From Myoxocephalus aenaeus (taxonomy: Eukaryota; Chordata; Actinopteri; Perciformes; Cottidae): DNA of 64,000 nt. The position numbers were made by a program, and so were the translations under genes. The DNA is taken from contig JBAMJR010000154.1 of NCBI GenBank assembly GCA_038501785.1, positions 799,001-863,000 on the forward strand, read 5' to 3'. The notes under the pieces were generated by a model that saw only the letters and a program-made list of their open reading frames with translations, was not told the DNA's origin and made no database searches. Of the stretch, positions 1 to 12,403 are shown piece by piece; the stretch's first letter is position 1, and each line of letters begins with the position of its first letter.

Positions 1-318
1 GAGAACATGAAGCCCACTTTCACATAGTTTGTTCAACAGACCAAAACCTAGACACTCAATTTACAATGGAACAAAACTGAAAATATTCATCAGCAGATTC
101 TTCCTTTGGAAAAGCTGGTACCTGGAAAATTGATGTTTTTGCTTCATAAAGTGAAGTAAACAGTCCCCGATAATCTTACTTTAAAAATAAAATGAACTCA
201 TTTCAGTTTTAACTAAATTCAGTCCAGCTTCATTACAGAAAGCCACTTCTTATAACAAGCCAGCATAAGACTTAAAAAAAGTAAAAACCCACTCTATAGC
301 TCAATTAAATCCTTAAGA
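1..318. other. Sequence downstream of atp5mc3, no gene seen
   Basis: AT-rich sequence past the distal poly(A) signal. No open frame or RNA gene is apparent on either strand, and no exon of the next gene is visible. Confidence 0.5.
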
Positions 319-750
319 TTTATTGAATGCCATTTACAAAAGCAAACAAGCACTCACTTGCTGCCTAATTACAGTATTAATTAACAGCATCTAAACCAAG
401 AATGAATCCATGTAGACCCCAGAAAGCGTGCATGTGATGTGCTAAGAAAGCAACGCCGACTCGATGCAGCTGCTTCACAGAGAAGATGACATTCAATAAA
501 AGGGTCTGCTTTCTATTGTGCTAGCATGATATTCCAGACATAAAAGTCAGCACCATTGTTAAATAGTCAAATACATGTATTTTAATCACGTAATTTCTTA
601 CATTTGTACAATACATGTTTTGCGTATTTTGACAGTGTCTGAAAGTCTTGAAAATGTACATTTCCATGACACCAACACGGAACAATTTTGGTAGCCACAA
701 TAAAATATGTAGTCACATCTGTAATGAAAGTGTTGAATGACAGCAGAGTT
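319..750 (-). other. atp5mc3: atp5mc3 3' untranslated region with two candidate poly(A) signals
   Basis: Downstream of the TAA on the minus strand there is ATTAAA at 586-581, giving a 3' UTR of roughly 180-190 bases. AATAAA at 324-319 is followed by a GT/T-rich tract (GAGTGGGTTTTTACTTTT), a good downstream element. Either or both may be used. The end of the transcript is therefore uncertain. Confidence 0.55.
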
Positions 751-2458
<1,708 letters not shown>

Positions 2459-2520
2459 GTTTTCTAATTTAGGTAGTTTTAACCGGTTTGGTCAAATCAG
2501 GATGAAGCCCGGGTCTCTTA
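2459..2520 (-). other. atp5mc3: 5' leader part of the start-codon exon of atp5mc3
   Basis: A strong acceptor, CTTCCTTCCTCAG, ends at 2521, preceded by a pyrimidine-rich tract on the minus strand. This would give 62 leader bases before the ATG. An alternative AG closer to the ATG (AAATTAG) lacks a pyrimidine tract. The exon boundary is inferred, not shown by a transcript. Confidence 0.65.
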
Positions 2521-2720
2521 CTGAGGAAGGAAGACCGGAGAGAAGTAAGGTCAAACGGGTGTAAAAATGCTCCAGCGAGAAAATACATGCATTCATAAGT
2601 ACATTCACATCCATCCTGCATGCTGTCCTCACTTGTGCGCTGCAATGTGAAGTTAAGAGAGAGGATGAAAACGGATTTGTAAAGATAGGCTTCTCATTCA
2701 AACTGCCATTACACACTTAC

Positions 2721-2750
2721 CGACTGCAGAGGTCGAAACACAGTAGAAGA
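2721..2750 (-). other. atp5mc3: 5' non-coding exon 1 of atp5mc3 (transcription start approximate)
   Basis: On the minus strand a near-consensus donor, GTAAGTGTGT, starts at 2720, directly after CTGCAGTCG. With the acceptor at 2521 it defines a 200-bp leader intron. A short non-coding first exon is usual for this gene family. The start is placed in the pyrimidine-rich ACTCTTCTACTG just downstream of the NRF-1 site and could be off by some tens of bases. Confidence 0.6.
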
Positions 2751-2751
2751 G

Positions 2752-2808
2752 TGCGCATGCGCGATGTGTGACGTGTGTAGAGGCCCGGATGATGACAGTG
2801 GAAGGTCA
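2752..2808 (-). promoter_or_regulatory. atp5mc3: atp5mc3 promoter: NRF-1 palindrome, CRE half-site, ERR-like site
   Basis: TGCGCATGCGCG at 2752-2763 is a full match to the NRF-1 consensus YGCGCAYGCGCR, the classic activator site of nuclear oxidative-phosphorylation genes. TGACGTG at 2769-2775 is a CRE-type half-site. AAGGTCA at 2802-2808 fits an ERR-type orphan receptor half-site. All lie within about 60 bases upstream of the inferred first exon. No TATA box is seen, as expected for this promoter class. Confidence 0.7.
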
Positions 2809-2821
2809 TTTCACAGAAACT

Positions 2822-4741
2822 TTATTGAACAACATCTCAAAAACAGCAAAGTTCATTCACAAAACTAATGCTTGTTTACACACGGTCTGAGTATATTGAT
2901 GAATGCACCTTCATTGTGTGGATATAATTAAGAAGGACGATGAAATATACTACATTTAATGATATTGCTTATAGTTGTATTGATGGAAATTGACAGCTCC
3001 TGTTGGTCTGACTGACTCTACTATACAATATTGAATGTAATTAAAGAGAAAATGGGTTGAGTAGCTGAGGATAAAACATATGTGGGCCCTTATTTAGTTA
3101 AAAACAATAATCTGACACCATATAAAGTAACAGGTGGACAATACAGTTAATGATACAGGGACCCCTTTAGAAATCTGGTGATTTCTTTATTGTGAAAATA
3201 ATTCCATGAAACGATCAAAACCAACAATAAATTGATCCAACTAAGAAGTATTGTTGCCAAAGCGTCATATAGATTTTTCCTCCATGTCATAGCTATTTGT
3301 TGTCCAAAAAGCAATTTAAAACTTCAATGACCAAGGGCACTGTCTGTCATTTTAATACATTTCCTTCTGTCGTAAATACTAAGTAGTCCAACGAAGCTAT
3401 GGCTAAAGGTATAAAGTACCTCATGAATACACATTTTCTCCTGTTATATTATCTAAAAACTACAGTGACCAGCCATTTCAGTAAATCTGTTTGCCTTTAC
3501 AAAACGACAGTATCTATTTGTGACCTGTTTTTAAAGACTCACACCGTAACTAATGTTTGTGGGGCTGAGTGCCACAGACGAGGTAGGAAAATTGAAAAGT
3601 ACTGACAGATAGAAAACAACATTTTGGGTTTTGGTCTACAATATCACCAGCCTTATACTTCACGGCAATGCTAATTTCATTTCATATTGCTTTACTGGTG
3701 CATATTTCCAAGCAAGTTTACGATCAATCAAGCTACACAAATCATCTGACACACAATGAATCTCCTACATGGGGCAAGTTGGTAATCTAGCCTTTCTTAT
3801 AGCTTTGAGCTATATGTGCACTAGCCACGAAAATAGCTCCAAAGAGGTTTTGACTGGAACTGTGCTTGATGATTAATTTGGGGTCCCAAATGGCAATGAT
3901 GTGTTTTTTTTTAGACTACTCTCGGATGAGAAAGATGTCTTTGATCAGCTTCTTTGTTTTCTCTGCCCAAAAAGCTATATATCAAGTTCTAGTGGAGATC
4001 CTGGGATATCAGGCATGTCTGGCTAAAGTCTTGTAAGTGTAAGTCTATAAAATGTTACACATCTAGAACATTTTCCAGCTATAAAACACTTTTTTTCAAT
4101 ATAATCTCAGCAAGATCAAGTCAATAGAGAATATACAAATGTGAAAAGTGCTGATTAAGATTGCATGAGGGTATATTTCAAATGGTGGAAATGCTGAAAG
4201 AAGAACACATCCCTGTTTCACTCCAAGCTGTTCTAAATGATATTGTAATTGGCATCACACCAGCACAACATCAAAAAGAAACAATTTTCTTTTGTCAAAC
4301 GGTCTCCATCCTGGCTGCAGAGAAGCAGAATTTCAACCTGTATTTCAAAATGAGTTTTTCCCTCATAACAAAAGCTGCCTGCCGCTGTCCACTACCATCA
4401 CCTGTTGTGGTGTGAATTTAACACTCTGCCCAAAGGGACCGATGGCTCAGGGCCCTGCCTCTGCATCTCATAGGCTGATGGTGGAGCTGTAGGCTACCAA
4501 CACTGGGGCGCATTTGTAATCGTGATGAATGACTCCACAGCAGCTGGTCTGTGATGGAAAGGTAATGAGCACAGGGAGTCTGCTTTTGCTGCATGCTGGC
4601 TTCAAGAGAGGAATGTCTCAGTGGCTCCTCAGGTATGATCTTTTCAGTTTCACAGCCAACATAAACCATAAACCACAGATTCAGTAGATTATATATGGAC
4701 CAGAAATGCATATGACAGCAAAGTTATGCATTCAAAATCAC
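2822..4741. other. AT-rich intergenic sequence at the left edge of the desert
   Basis: No supported gene. Open frames at 3399-3605 and 4161-4415 (68 and 84 codons) resemble no family I recognise and are of chance length. No clear repeat family is seen. Confidence 0.5.
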
Positions 4742-5165
4742 ACAACAACTGAACAAAAGTATTTATATTCTGTTCTATCACATTCTATGGTGTTCGGTTC
4801 TCCTATTCTATTCTGTTGAGTTCTAGATTCCAATGCGTTCAGTTGTATTTTGTTCTATTCCATGCTGTTGTGTTCAGTTGTATTATTGTCATATTCTGGT
4901 TTATTATATTCTGTTGTATTTATTCTGTCATGCTCTGTTCTATCTTATTCTTATGTGTTATATTATATCATATCCTTTTCTATTTGTATGTATACTATTC
5001 TGTTCTATTCTGACGTATTCTATTCTGATGCATTCTATTCTATCATATACTGTTCTAATTTATTCTGTTCCACTTTATTCTATTCTGATGTATATTAATC
5101 TATTCTATTCCTTTCTACACTATTCTACTTGTTCTGATCAGTTCTGTTCTATTGTTCTGTTAGCC
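4742..5165. repeat. Degenerate pentanucleotide (TTCTA/TTCTG) minisatellite
   Basis: About 420 bases built from diverged TTCTA, TTCTG and related five-base units on the plus strand, such as TATTCTATTCTGATG. The overlapping open frames here (65-121 codons rich in Y, S, L, F) are products of the low-complexity repeat, not genes. The strand asymmetry (pyrimidine-rich top strand) is strong. Confidence 0.85.
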
Positions 5166-5879
5166 AAGTTTGTTATGTGTTTATTTAAAAAAAAATAAAC
5201 AACCCATTTCAGATTATTTAATTTATTATCATGTGTTAATGATAACCTCTGCATAGCTCCAAACCAAACTTGTATCATAAAAACAGAAGAAAAATATAAT
5301 CACGTAATCTGGTAAAACTATATTTCATTTCCAGCAATTATTGTTCCATGAAGACCCAAACCTGTTATTGCATCATTAAAAGCCTTGTCGGCCGGAGACT
5401 GAGAATATCTTAAACATATCTTGTGGCAACCAAGAACAAGGCAGTTTCCATAAAGGTCCAGCAGAGGGTGCAATAGGGTCTAACGTGATCATAGCCTTTG
5501 TTGGAGGGTCATGATAACTGCACAAAAGAGATGAGGAACATTACTATGCACAACTGCATTGTTCTAAAATTCAAAGGCAGATGAGCCATAATTGCATCTG
5601 TTTGTGTTATATGTTTCAATAACTATCCCATACATAATAAATCAATAATCAATAATATTAATACTATTATCCCATTGTTGTGATACTGTACCTGGTTTGG
5701 TCTAAACCTCTTCATTGTCCTGTAATTAAGTGCAGAACGAGAAAGCTTTGAAAACAAAACTATCACATTACAGATCTTGAGTTTCTCATTGCTGATATTG
5801 CAGTTGTGTTAATGCAAATGTAAGATGTAAGAATGTATTGTAGGCCCAAGTGTAATGCAGACACTTATAGGTCAGAGCT
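5166..5879. other. Intergenic, AT-rich, with one CTCF-like word
   Basis: No gene. CCAGCAGAGGGTGC at 5458-5471 differs from a CTCF core (CCAGCAGAGGGCGC) at one important base. ATGCAAAT, a POU octamer, is at 5812-5819. Confidence 0.35.
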
Positions 5880-6540
5880 AGCCGTATGATAAAACATGAA
5901 GATTTACAATATATTAATTGCAAGACGGCACATATCAAAGTGGCCGTTAACTACCTGAGGTCAATGTCATACTGTCTAATTAACCGGGCAGCGGCTGTGT
6001 GGTCCTACATGGCTGAGGAAGGTGGAGAGAGCAGCCGATCTCACGCACCCCCCCACCACCTTTTACTTCCTCCCATTCAGAAGCACGCACGCACTCGCTG
6101 TCTGAGTTCTTGCATAGAACACTCTGAGACATTCCATTTGCATGCCCGCCCCATCAAGCTGGATGCACTCAGACTGGTAATAAAAGGCATTGACCCCCTT
6201 AACCTTTATGAATTACAATTTGTGCCTGCAGCACGTCCTGTCAGAGGCCTCAGAAAAGCAGGCACCTCAGCCCTGGTGTGTGCGTGTTGTTTTGCAGTTG
6301 TTAAGGAGAGGGGAAAAGGTTTTTACAGCTTCTCGTCGGAGCTCCTGACAAGCAGGGAGGAGGCGGTCTGACAGGAGAAGCAGGGTAGGGAGGGACTGCA
6401 GCGCTGCTGATGGCTCCATGCTAATCTCCATATCTGGATGCTGCACGGAACTACTGAGGCTCCTTTCTTTGTCAAGACCAAGGATACACTACCTGGAGGG
6501 CTACAGCTCATCTGCGCTCCACCTCAGATTCCTTATCTCA
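5880..6540. promoter_or_regulatory. Candidate conserved non-coding element block
   Basis: A block of balanced composition flanked by AT-rich DNA. It contains the POU octamer ATTTGCAT at 6136-6143, TAATTA-type words near 5915 and 5978, and CAGCTG/CAGCAG words. The 161-codon frame at 5886-6371 has no start context or domain I recognise. Regulatory function is inferred from composition and desert context only. Confidence 0.25.
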
Positions 6541-9224
6541 CGTACATCACTTGAGGCAGTTTCCCTCTCTTAAAAGTATTAAGTAAAGCTAATTGATGAA
6601 TCCGATAGCTTTTTATGGAAACATCTGGCTGCGCTTTCATTCATTTCGAGTCTGAATTAAAAGGCAAATAAAGTGTCGCAAACCTGCATAAATCTGATTG
6701 TGGGGACAAAAATAAATCAGGAAAAGAAGTCTAACGTCAAGCTCAAACTACAACTATAAGTCTAACTGCAACACTTGTTGACTGTTCAACGACATGGACT
6801 GAACTACAGAAAAGTATTACTCAGAATGGCTCAGTAGTATTAAGTAAGTATTAAGTATTATCTCCATGTATACATCTACATTACAGACTGATAAGCACAC
6901 TTTCTATATATTTTGTTGTCTCGTTGAGATCAAAATCTTGTTTACACGAGAGACCTGAGAACAAACTACATACATAGAACAAGACAAGTCAGCACATACA
7001 CACTGAATACTCTAACTTCATTGGGTTGTGCGCTTCATTCCAGTATGATGCATATTACTGAAAACCAGGTTTTCCCTGTTCAGAGTAATATAGCGAGTAG
7101 TCTAAATTTGGTATAAACAATGTTTTCTGTATTTTCAGTGGTTCAAGTTACATGTTGCTTTATAAACAGTTCACTCATAAACTTTGTTTCCTTGAAATAT
7201 GTAGTTGTAGTTCAGATACCTGGAGTCCTTATTATAAAGTCCCAAGGCATGTATAGTAGCTAAGAGCTCAGAAATGTGTGCGTATAATTTGCATTCCCCT
7301 TTAATATGTCATAAAGGCTTCATGAAAAGTTTAAAAAAAATTGTCCTTATTGTAGTGGGTTAGCTGCTTTGCTGATATTGTAAGTATAATAAGTCATACA
7401 ACTGATTTAAGTTGTATTCATTATACTTTACTGTCTATATTATTAGATGCAATCAGGATTATAGCTGGACAAGACTACTTTTACTTTATAATTAAATGAT
7501 CACCAGCAAGCTATTTCTAAATAGCCAGTGGAGCAAAAAAACGATGATGGCGCCATTTCTCCTGGGTGGCACAGTTAATAATTACAACAGTGATCATCGT
7601 ACACCATGAAAACAGTTTTATTCCCTGAGCAAACTGGAGAACAGGTGCAAAAGCAGGTGGAAACTGAATCCAGGTCACTTTGTTTTAAAGACCTGCACAC
7701 TAACCGCAGCTCTGCAAAGACTCGGCTTGTGCATTCTTTAACCTGCGTGGGTCGTGCAGAGAACCTGAGAACCTGAGAAGCTGCTTCACTGAGAGTGTAG
7801 ACAGCCTTCAAGCAGCTGGTCCAATAATCCACAGCAGGAGCAGACAAGCAGATCTCTGATACCGCGGGAAATCATCCCACAGAAATGCAGCGAGCGTTCT
7901 TTATCTCTGAAAGATATAAAGGACATTAGCATTCAAAAAATTGATTTTTCAACAAATCCATAATAACACTGATCTTTGTACAGCTGGTGAGCAGTGCAGC
8001 TGAAAGTGTTCTACGGAATGCTGAGGCTTGCAGTATCATTAGTCTTTAGCCTGACTTTTTAGCTAAGTCTGTAACGCCTCTATATCCATAGATGCCATGC
8101 ACTTAGGCAAGTTATGAACAGCAATGTTATAACCCTAACAGCAGGACTATAATGCCAATATTGGTTGGATTTTAAATTAAGTTTATATTGGCACTGTGCT
8201 GTTATAAACACTTGTGTGCACTAAGCTATATGCCTCTTTCCTCCCTCTGTTTAACATCAGGAAATGCAGGCAGTGACTGTGTGAACAGGAGCGTGGCTGA
8301 CAGGGGCAGCCGTGCGATGATTGGTTTACGGATCTGTGCTTTTTCTAGTGACTTCAAGGTCACTGAGATTTACAATGAAATGGCTTATGACACTTTAGTA
8401 AAAGCCACCCAAAGCTGATGACAGGAAAAGAAAACGAGCCGGCCACTTTAGAGGAATCTGCTTGACCCTTACTGTGATCCATTACGAGGATGTACTGTTG
8501 TCTGTTTTTATTATAACACCTAACAAAGATGTTCACGTTCGTTTCAGCAGACAGAAGGTGGTTAAGGACGGCATATGGAGAGTGGATATGATAGACAGAT
8601 TGTATATGCTGCACACGGTATAGCATATCAGGAGAACGTCACGTTTCAAGCTCCAGTAAAACTGCAGTTACAGACTACTACACAAAAGAGCATTAAATAT
8701 GATTTAAAGGCCAATCTGTAATGGCAGTGTGCTGCCCCCTATTGAAATATTATTGCCCTACTACTTACTGTTTTAGATGGTGATTTAGTGTGCTCTGTCT
8801 AGTTTGGTTTATTTCAGTCGTAGCTCCGAAATATAATGTGTGCGCTTCTGATTTAAATAGTATTATACGTGTTGGAGGCTCTTAAAGCTTTGTTCTTTTG
8901 TTTAACAACAATATTTTAAAAATAATGATGGGTTCAGAATATTCAACCCCTACGCTTATTTTCTAACATGTCACTCTTTAACTAATATTAAAATCACCAT
9001 AAAGGAGAAAAAAATAAATGCAGGCTTTGTTTCAATCATTCACAAAAGTGCATTACCAACACTTGGAAAGGAGACTTGTTAGACTAAGTGATTTTCAAGG
9101 CATGTTTACTTTGCATTCATATGGAACGCTGTTGATTTTTATGGGATGCATATGGTTGCATTTTATTGTGCTCAATTAAATCGCTTTAAACTGGGATTTA
9201 TTTTTTTGAGTGGCAATCTATATA
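6541..9224. other. AT-rich desert sequence, no gene seen
   Basis: Low-complexity AT-rich stretches around 6,840, 7,320 and 8,900. The palindrome ATGGCGCCAT at 7547-7556 contains two YY1-like half-sites. GCTGCCCCCTATTG at 8731-8744 is a good minus-strand CTCF core. Frames of 76-90 codons here look random. Confidence 0.45.
8731..8744 (-). promoter_or_regulatory. CTCF-like core motif
   Basis: Read on the minus strand, CAATAGGGGGCAGC matches the CTCF core CASYAGRKGGCRS at every position except one (A where C or G is preferred). It opposes the weaker plus-strand word at 5458-5471. A single motif match is weak evidence of binding. Confidence 0.3.
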
Positions 9225-9515
9225 TATGACGTCTCCGTACGTAGAGCTGTTCACCACACGGCTGCTGCAAATGTCTCCTAAGCACTGCTCACAGATCAGG
9301 GTGTCAAATATGAGACTGCCACAGCAATATTTAGTGGAAAAGCCCTTCCTGCTTTTAATGGCCTGACCTACATCCCAGTTCAGAGAGCTAATAAAAGCAG
9401 TCTGGTGGAGGTCCTGGAGCTGCACAATGTCACTCACAGATCCCCAACTCAGCAAGATCCGGAATGCTCAATTAGTTTGTTTTACAGGCCCCATTAATAA
9501 GCATTAACTCTCTTT
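9225..9515. promoter_or_regulatory. Candidate conserved non-coding element block
   Basis: About 290 bases of balanced composition between AT-rich flanks, rich in CTAATAAAAG, CAATTAG and CATTAATAAG homeodomain-type words at its right end. The frame 9198-9455 shows nothing recognisable. Confidence 0.22.
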
Positions 9516-9639
9516 CCAATACGAGCACAGACAAACAGTCGCTGCTGGCCATATATGAGACAGGTACCAGTTTGTATTTGTTTTACCTTTTCAAAAACGT
9601 AATACATTTTGGCATCATTAACAAAAAAAATCACGGTTT

Positions 9640-9935
9640 GCTGTTCTTTACTTGAGTATTTATACTTTATACTCATTTCCACGGCATTACAGAAGGAACT
9701 ATTGTAGTATTGTATTTGACTTTGCAGATTAAGGTTTAACATATAAAACATGATGATGAACATACAAATATGATACATCTTATTTTTGGGACTTTAAATA
9801 CATTTCGCCAATAAAACTTATGCAGTTATTTAGGTAACATGTTCAATGCAGTACTATAACTTGCAATAGAATTGTAAGTTATAGTACTGCAATAGGATTA
9901 GTCCTAGTAAAAGGATCTGGATACTTCCCCCATTT
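9640..9935 (+). repeat. Teleost dispersed repeat, family 2 copy (contains a hairpin)
   Basis: Runs of text such as TTTACTTGAGTATTTATACT, GACTTTGCAGATTAAGGTTT, ATTTAGGTAACATGTTCAA and AAAAGGATCTGGATACTTC match, with divergence, a repeat very common in fish genomes as I recall it. In that family GTACTTTTACTTAAGTA-type words recur towards an end reading GGATCTGAATACTTCTTCC. No coding capacity. Boundaries are approximate. Confidence 0.6.
9847..9891. repeat. 21-bp inverted repeat with 3-nt loop
   Basis: The left arm at 9847-9867 pairs with 9871-9891 around the loop AGA (9868-9870). The single imperfection, G9863 opposite T9875, becomes a G-U wobble in plus-strand RNA. It lies inside the family 2 repeat, so a repeat-derived origin is likelier than a microRNA precursor. 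Confidence 0.85.
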
Positions 9936-10059
9936 GAGGTAAAATGTGTTTTGAAATACAAAATGAGCAATCAGGCCAATAGATCTAGTGCAAAAAAACT
10001 AAACATCCCACACAACACAACAGTTATGGGAAACCATAACATTTACATATAATCCCTCA

Positions 10060-10510
10060 ACCAGCCTCAGCTCCCCTTTTGAGCCAAGACAACAGATAGC
10101 TCACCACAGAAACCTACACAATCTGGTACCACTCCTCCCACACAATAAACCGATCTGGCACATCGCGAGCCGAATCAATCATGGCACTTTATTATCCTGT
10201 CACTAGTCTGCTTCCTGCAAGTGTGTTTACCCTGTCCATGGCCCTGCGATTGTGGCTGTTCAGTGTACATTAAGACAGGCATAATTGAGATTGTGGGCGG
10301 CCGAAAGTGCAGGGCTCAACCTGTTGTCGTTAATCTGTCATATTGTCGAGAGTCACAGCAGCAGTGACCCGTAGGAGGCTCCACCTTGGACGCACGGCTG
10401 ATGGCGCTTTGTTGTTCATGGCAGAGGGCCTCACCTATTTTAAGTTTATTGGTTGGCCACCAACGGAGAACCCAAAGAAAGCGTGATCTATTGCTCAACC
10501 TCTGACTTCA
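10060..10510. promoter_or_regulatory. Candidate conserved non-coding element with CAATAAA-type words
   Basis: Balanced-composition block holding CAATAAA at 10143-10149 and TTTATTGG at 10445-10452. The latter is the reverse complement of CCAATAAA, the word preferred by posterior (group 13) HOX proteins. Also CTTTATTATC and GTTAATCTG words. No frame of interest. Function is inferred. Confidence 0.28.
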
Positions 10511-11199
10511 ATTTCTTTGCTCTGCTCCTAATCCATGTTAGGTACTTTATGATTAGTAGTGACGCTCTTAAAACTCATCACCTCCACATTACATGCTGGT
10601 ATTCATGATCTGAGTCATTAAAGATCTTATGTTTAAGTGTTATGATGAAAAACAAGTTGAAAAACTCAAAGGAGCAAACAGCCATGACCAGCATAATGAA
10701 AGCTTAATACTTGGCTTTGTAATATACAAAATTATACAGGCAATCAATTTGAATTAATTGGTAACCCTTCAGATAGCAGCAGATTCTTTTTAAATTAGAT
10801 TACTGATGGTTGTGATGAAAATTTGCCTTCACTTTGTATAAATTAAAGCTCTGGAAAAGCATTTACAAAATAACAAGATATAAATGAATGCAATCGTACT
10901 GTTGGAAAAGGTGTTTTTTACAATCACACAACATATTAGAAATAATAGCTAAATCTTGCCTCAGCGGTCCGTTATTAATTACCTGGCAAATAGGACCTGT
11001 CTGTTTTCAGACTGAGTTATAGCGGTGGTGAGAGATCACCAAAGAAAATTAAACAGCAATCAAAGTACATTTCTATCATCATAATTCTGATTGTCAGGAT
11101 CACCTTTTCCAAGATGGCTCAGTGCTGCTCAACGAATCCAAAATAGTTTTTATGAAGTGGTTCAATTTGCTGCCGTTCATATTTTACATTTATGTTGCA
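10511..11199. other. AT-rich desert sequence, nothing seen
   Basis: No gene, repeat family or distinctive structure recognised. GAATTAATTGG near 10,751 is a homeodomain-type word. Confidence 0.4.
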
Positions 11200-11780
11200 T
11201 CATACATGTATCCTGCATTCTTATTTCTGCTCTGCAACACCATTTATTTGACATGGAAACATGAGAATGCTGCCATGAAACTGAATTTTATTGGTAGTTA
11301 GCGAAGGCGCAGCTTCTAAAGAGTCATCTGTGGCATCCACTGTGCAAAGCAGCACGATATGTTTACGCCACACTAACACAGAAACAGCAGCAATAACACC
11401 AAGCCCCCTGGAAGATTTTTATCACATCATGCATGCCTTTTAACCAGCCGTGATTTTGCACTGCAGAAATTCCCAATCGTTTAAATCTCAAAGAGGATGT
11501 AAGTATCTGGCTCTGTGTCTTCAGAATGTGGCTTCTTTTATAGCGGAGGGTTATATCAACCTGGAGACCCATAAGTTATGAAACGTCAGGATCCTATGCA
11601 TTCTAATTGAGTGTGGAACAGTTAATGGCTGTGGAAATTCAGCCACTTGACGTCTTATTCCCCTGTGTGCCGTTTCGCTGCCAAGCCCATGAGCCTCAAT
11701 TAAACGACAAAATGGGCCCATTCTTGAAAATAACAACAATAAAAACACAAGCCTATGTGGCAATAATATCAGGTCTCACC
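11200..11780. promoter_or_regulatory. Candidate conserved non-coding element with TTTTATTGG
   Basis: Block of mixed composition with TTTTATTGG at 11286-11294 (reverse of CCAATAAAA), TCTAATTGAG near 11,600 and CTCAATTAAACG near 11,696. The short frames on both strands (69-70 codons) look random. Evidence is composition and motif content only. Confidence 0.27.
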
Positions 11781-11898
11781 TTGAATCAACACTGGTCACA
11801 GCTTGCAAATGACTAAACAGAGACACTGTGAAAGGAGCAGAGACAGCCGGGCAATGTGCTGCATGTCTTACCAGTTTAATACAAGAATATACTGTATG

Positions 11899-11962
11899 AG
11901 GGCGGCAACTAACAATCATTTACTTTATTGATTCATCTGCAGATCATTTTCTCTCTAAAGGC
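11899..11962 (+). repeat. Fragment of teleost GGGCTGCAACTAAC repeat (family 1)
   Basis: GGCGGCAACTAACAATCATT, then TTTATTGATTCATCTGCAGA and TCATTTTCTCTC. This follows the recalled family start (GGGCTGCAACTAACGATTAT...) base for base with few changes. Truncated after about 60 bases, directly abutting a family 2 copy. Confidence 0.65.
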
Positions 11963-12400
11963 CAGTGGTGGAATGTAACTAAGAACATGCACTGAAGTAC
12001 TCCTACAGGCTTATTTCCATTGTATGCTTCTTTATACTTCTATTGCAATAGATTTCAGAGGGAAATTATTTGACACTTTGTTACTGTTAACAATTTAAAA
12101 AACAAAGTATATAATATGATTCAGTACAGTATGATTCCCAGTACATAATATATAATATTAAGCTGCATTACTATTGCAATGTTCTTGCATGTTTTTGTTA
12201 GTGAGAGTTCATAAGTAAGCAGAATAATATATTGCACTTTAATAATATAACAATGTGAAATGTTTATACATTAAACTGATAATCCGTTTTTACTTTTATT
12301 TAAGTAACGTTTTAATTAATTTGCTGTCACTGAGTATTTTAGACTATGGTATGGTCGTAAGATTTTTCCCTAAATAATGTAAAAACAGAATCCCTCTCAA
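11963..12400 (+). repeat. Teleost dispersed repeat, family 2 copy
   Basis: Begins GCCAGTGGTGGAATGTAACT and continues with CTTTATACTTCTATTGCA, TTTCAGAGGGAAATTATTTG and, near the end, TTTTATTTAAGTAACGTTTT. These are hallmark words of the same fish repeat seen at 9640-9935. Internally degraded and AT-rich; the right end is approximate. Confidence 0.6.
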
Positions 12401-12403
12401 TGA

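Noticed and set aside
396..548. Fifty-codon open frame on the minus strand inside the distal atp5mc3 3' UTR, with a protein-like end (HHMHAFWGLHGFILGLDAVN)
   Set aside because: It has no start context, follows a stop directly, lies in untranslated sequence and matches no family I know. Chance is the simplest reading.
4816..5198. Three overlapping frames of 65-121 codons
   Set aside because: They are generated by the pentanucleotide repeat and have no stops for compositional reasons.
5886..6371. 161-codon plus-strand frame
   Set aside because: No domain, signal or splice context. The length is plausible by chance in 64 kb read in six frames in a GC-balanced patch.
9808..9816. CCAATAAAA as a HOX13 site
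   Set aside because: It lies within a family 2 repeat copy and derives from repeat sequence, so it was not counted as part of a regulatory cluster.
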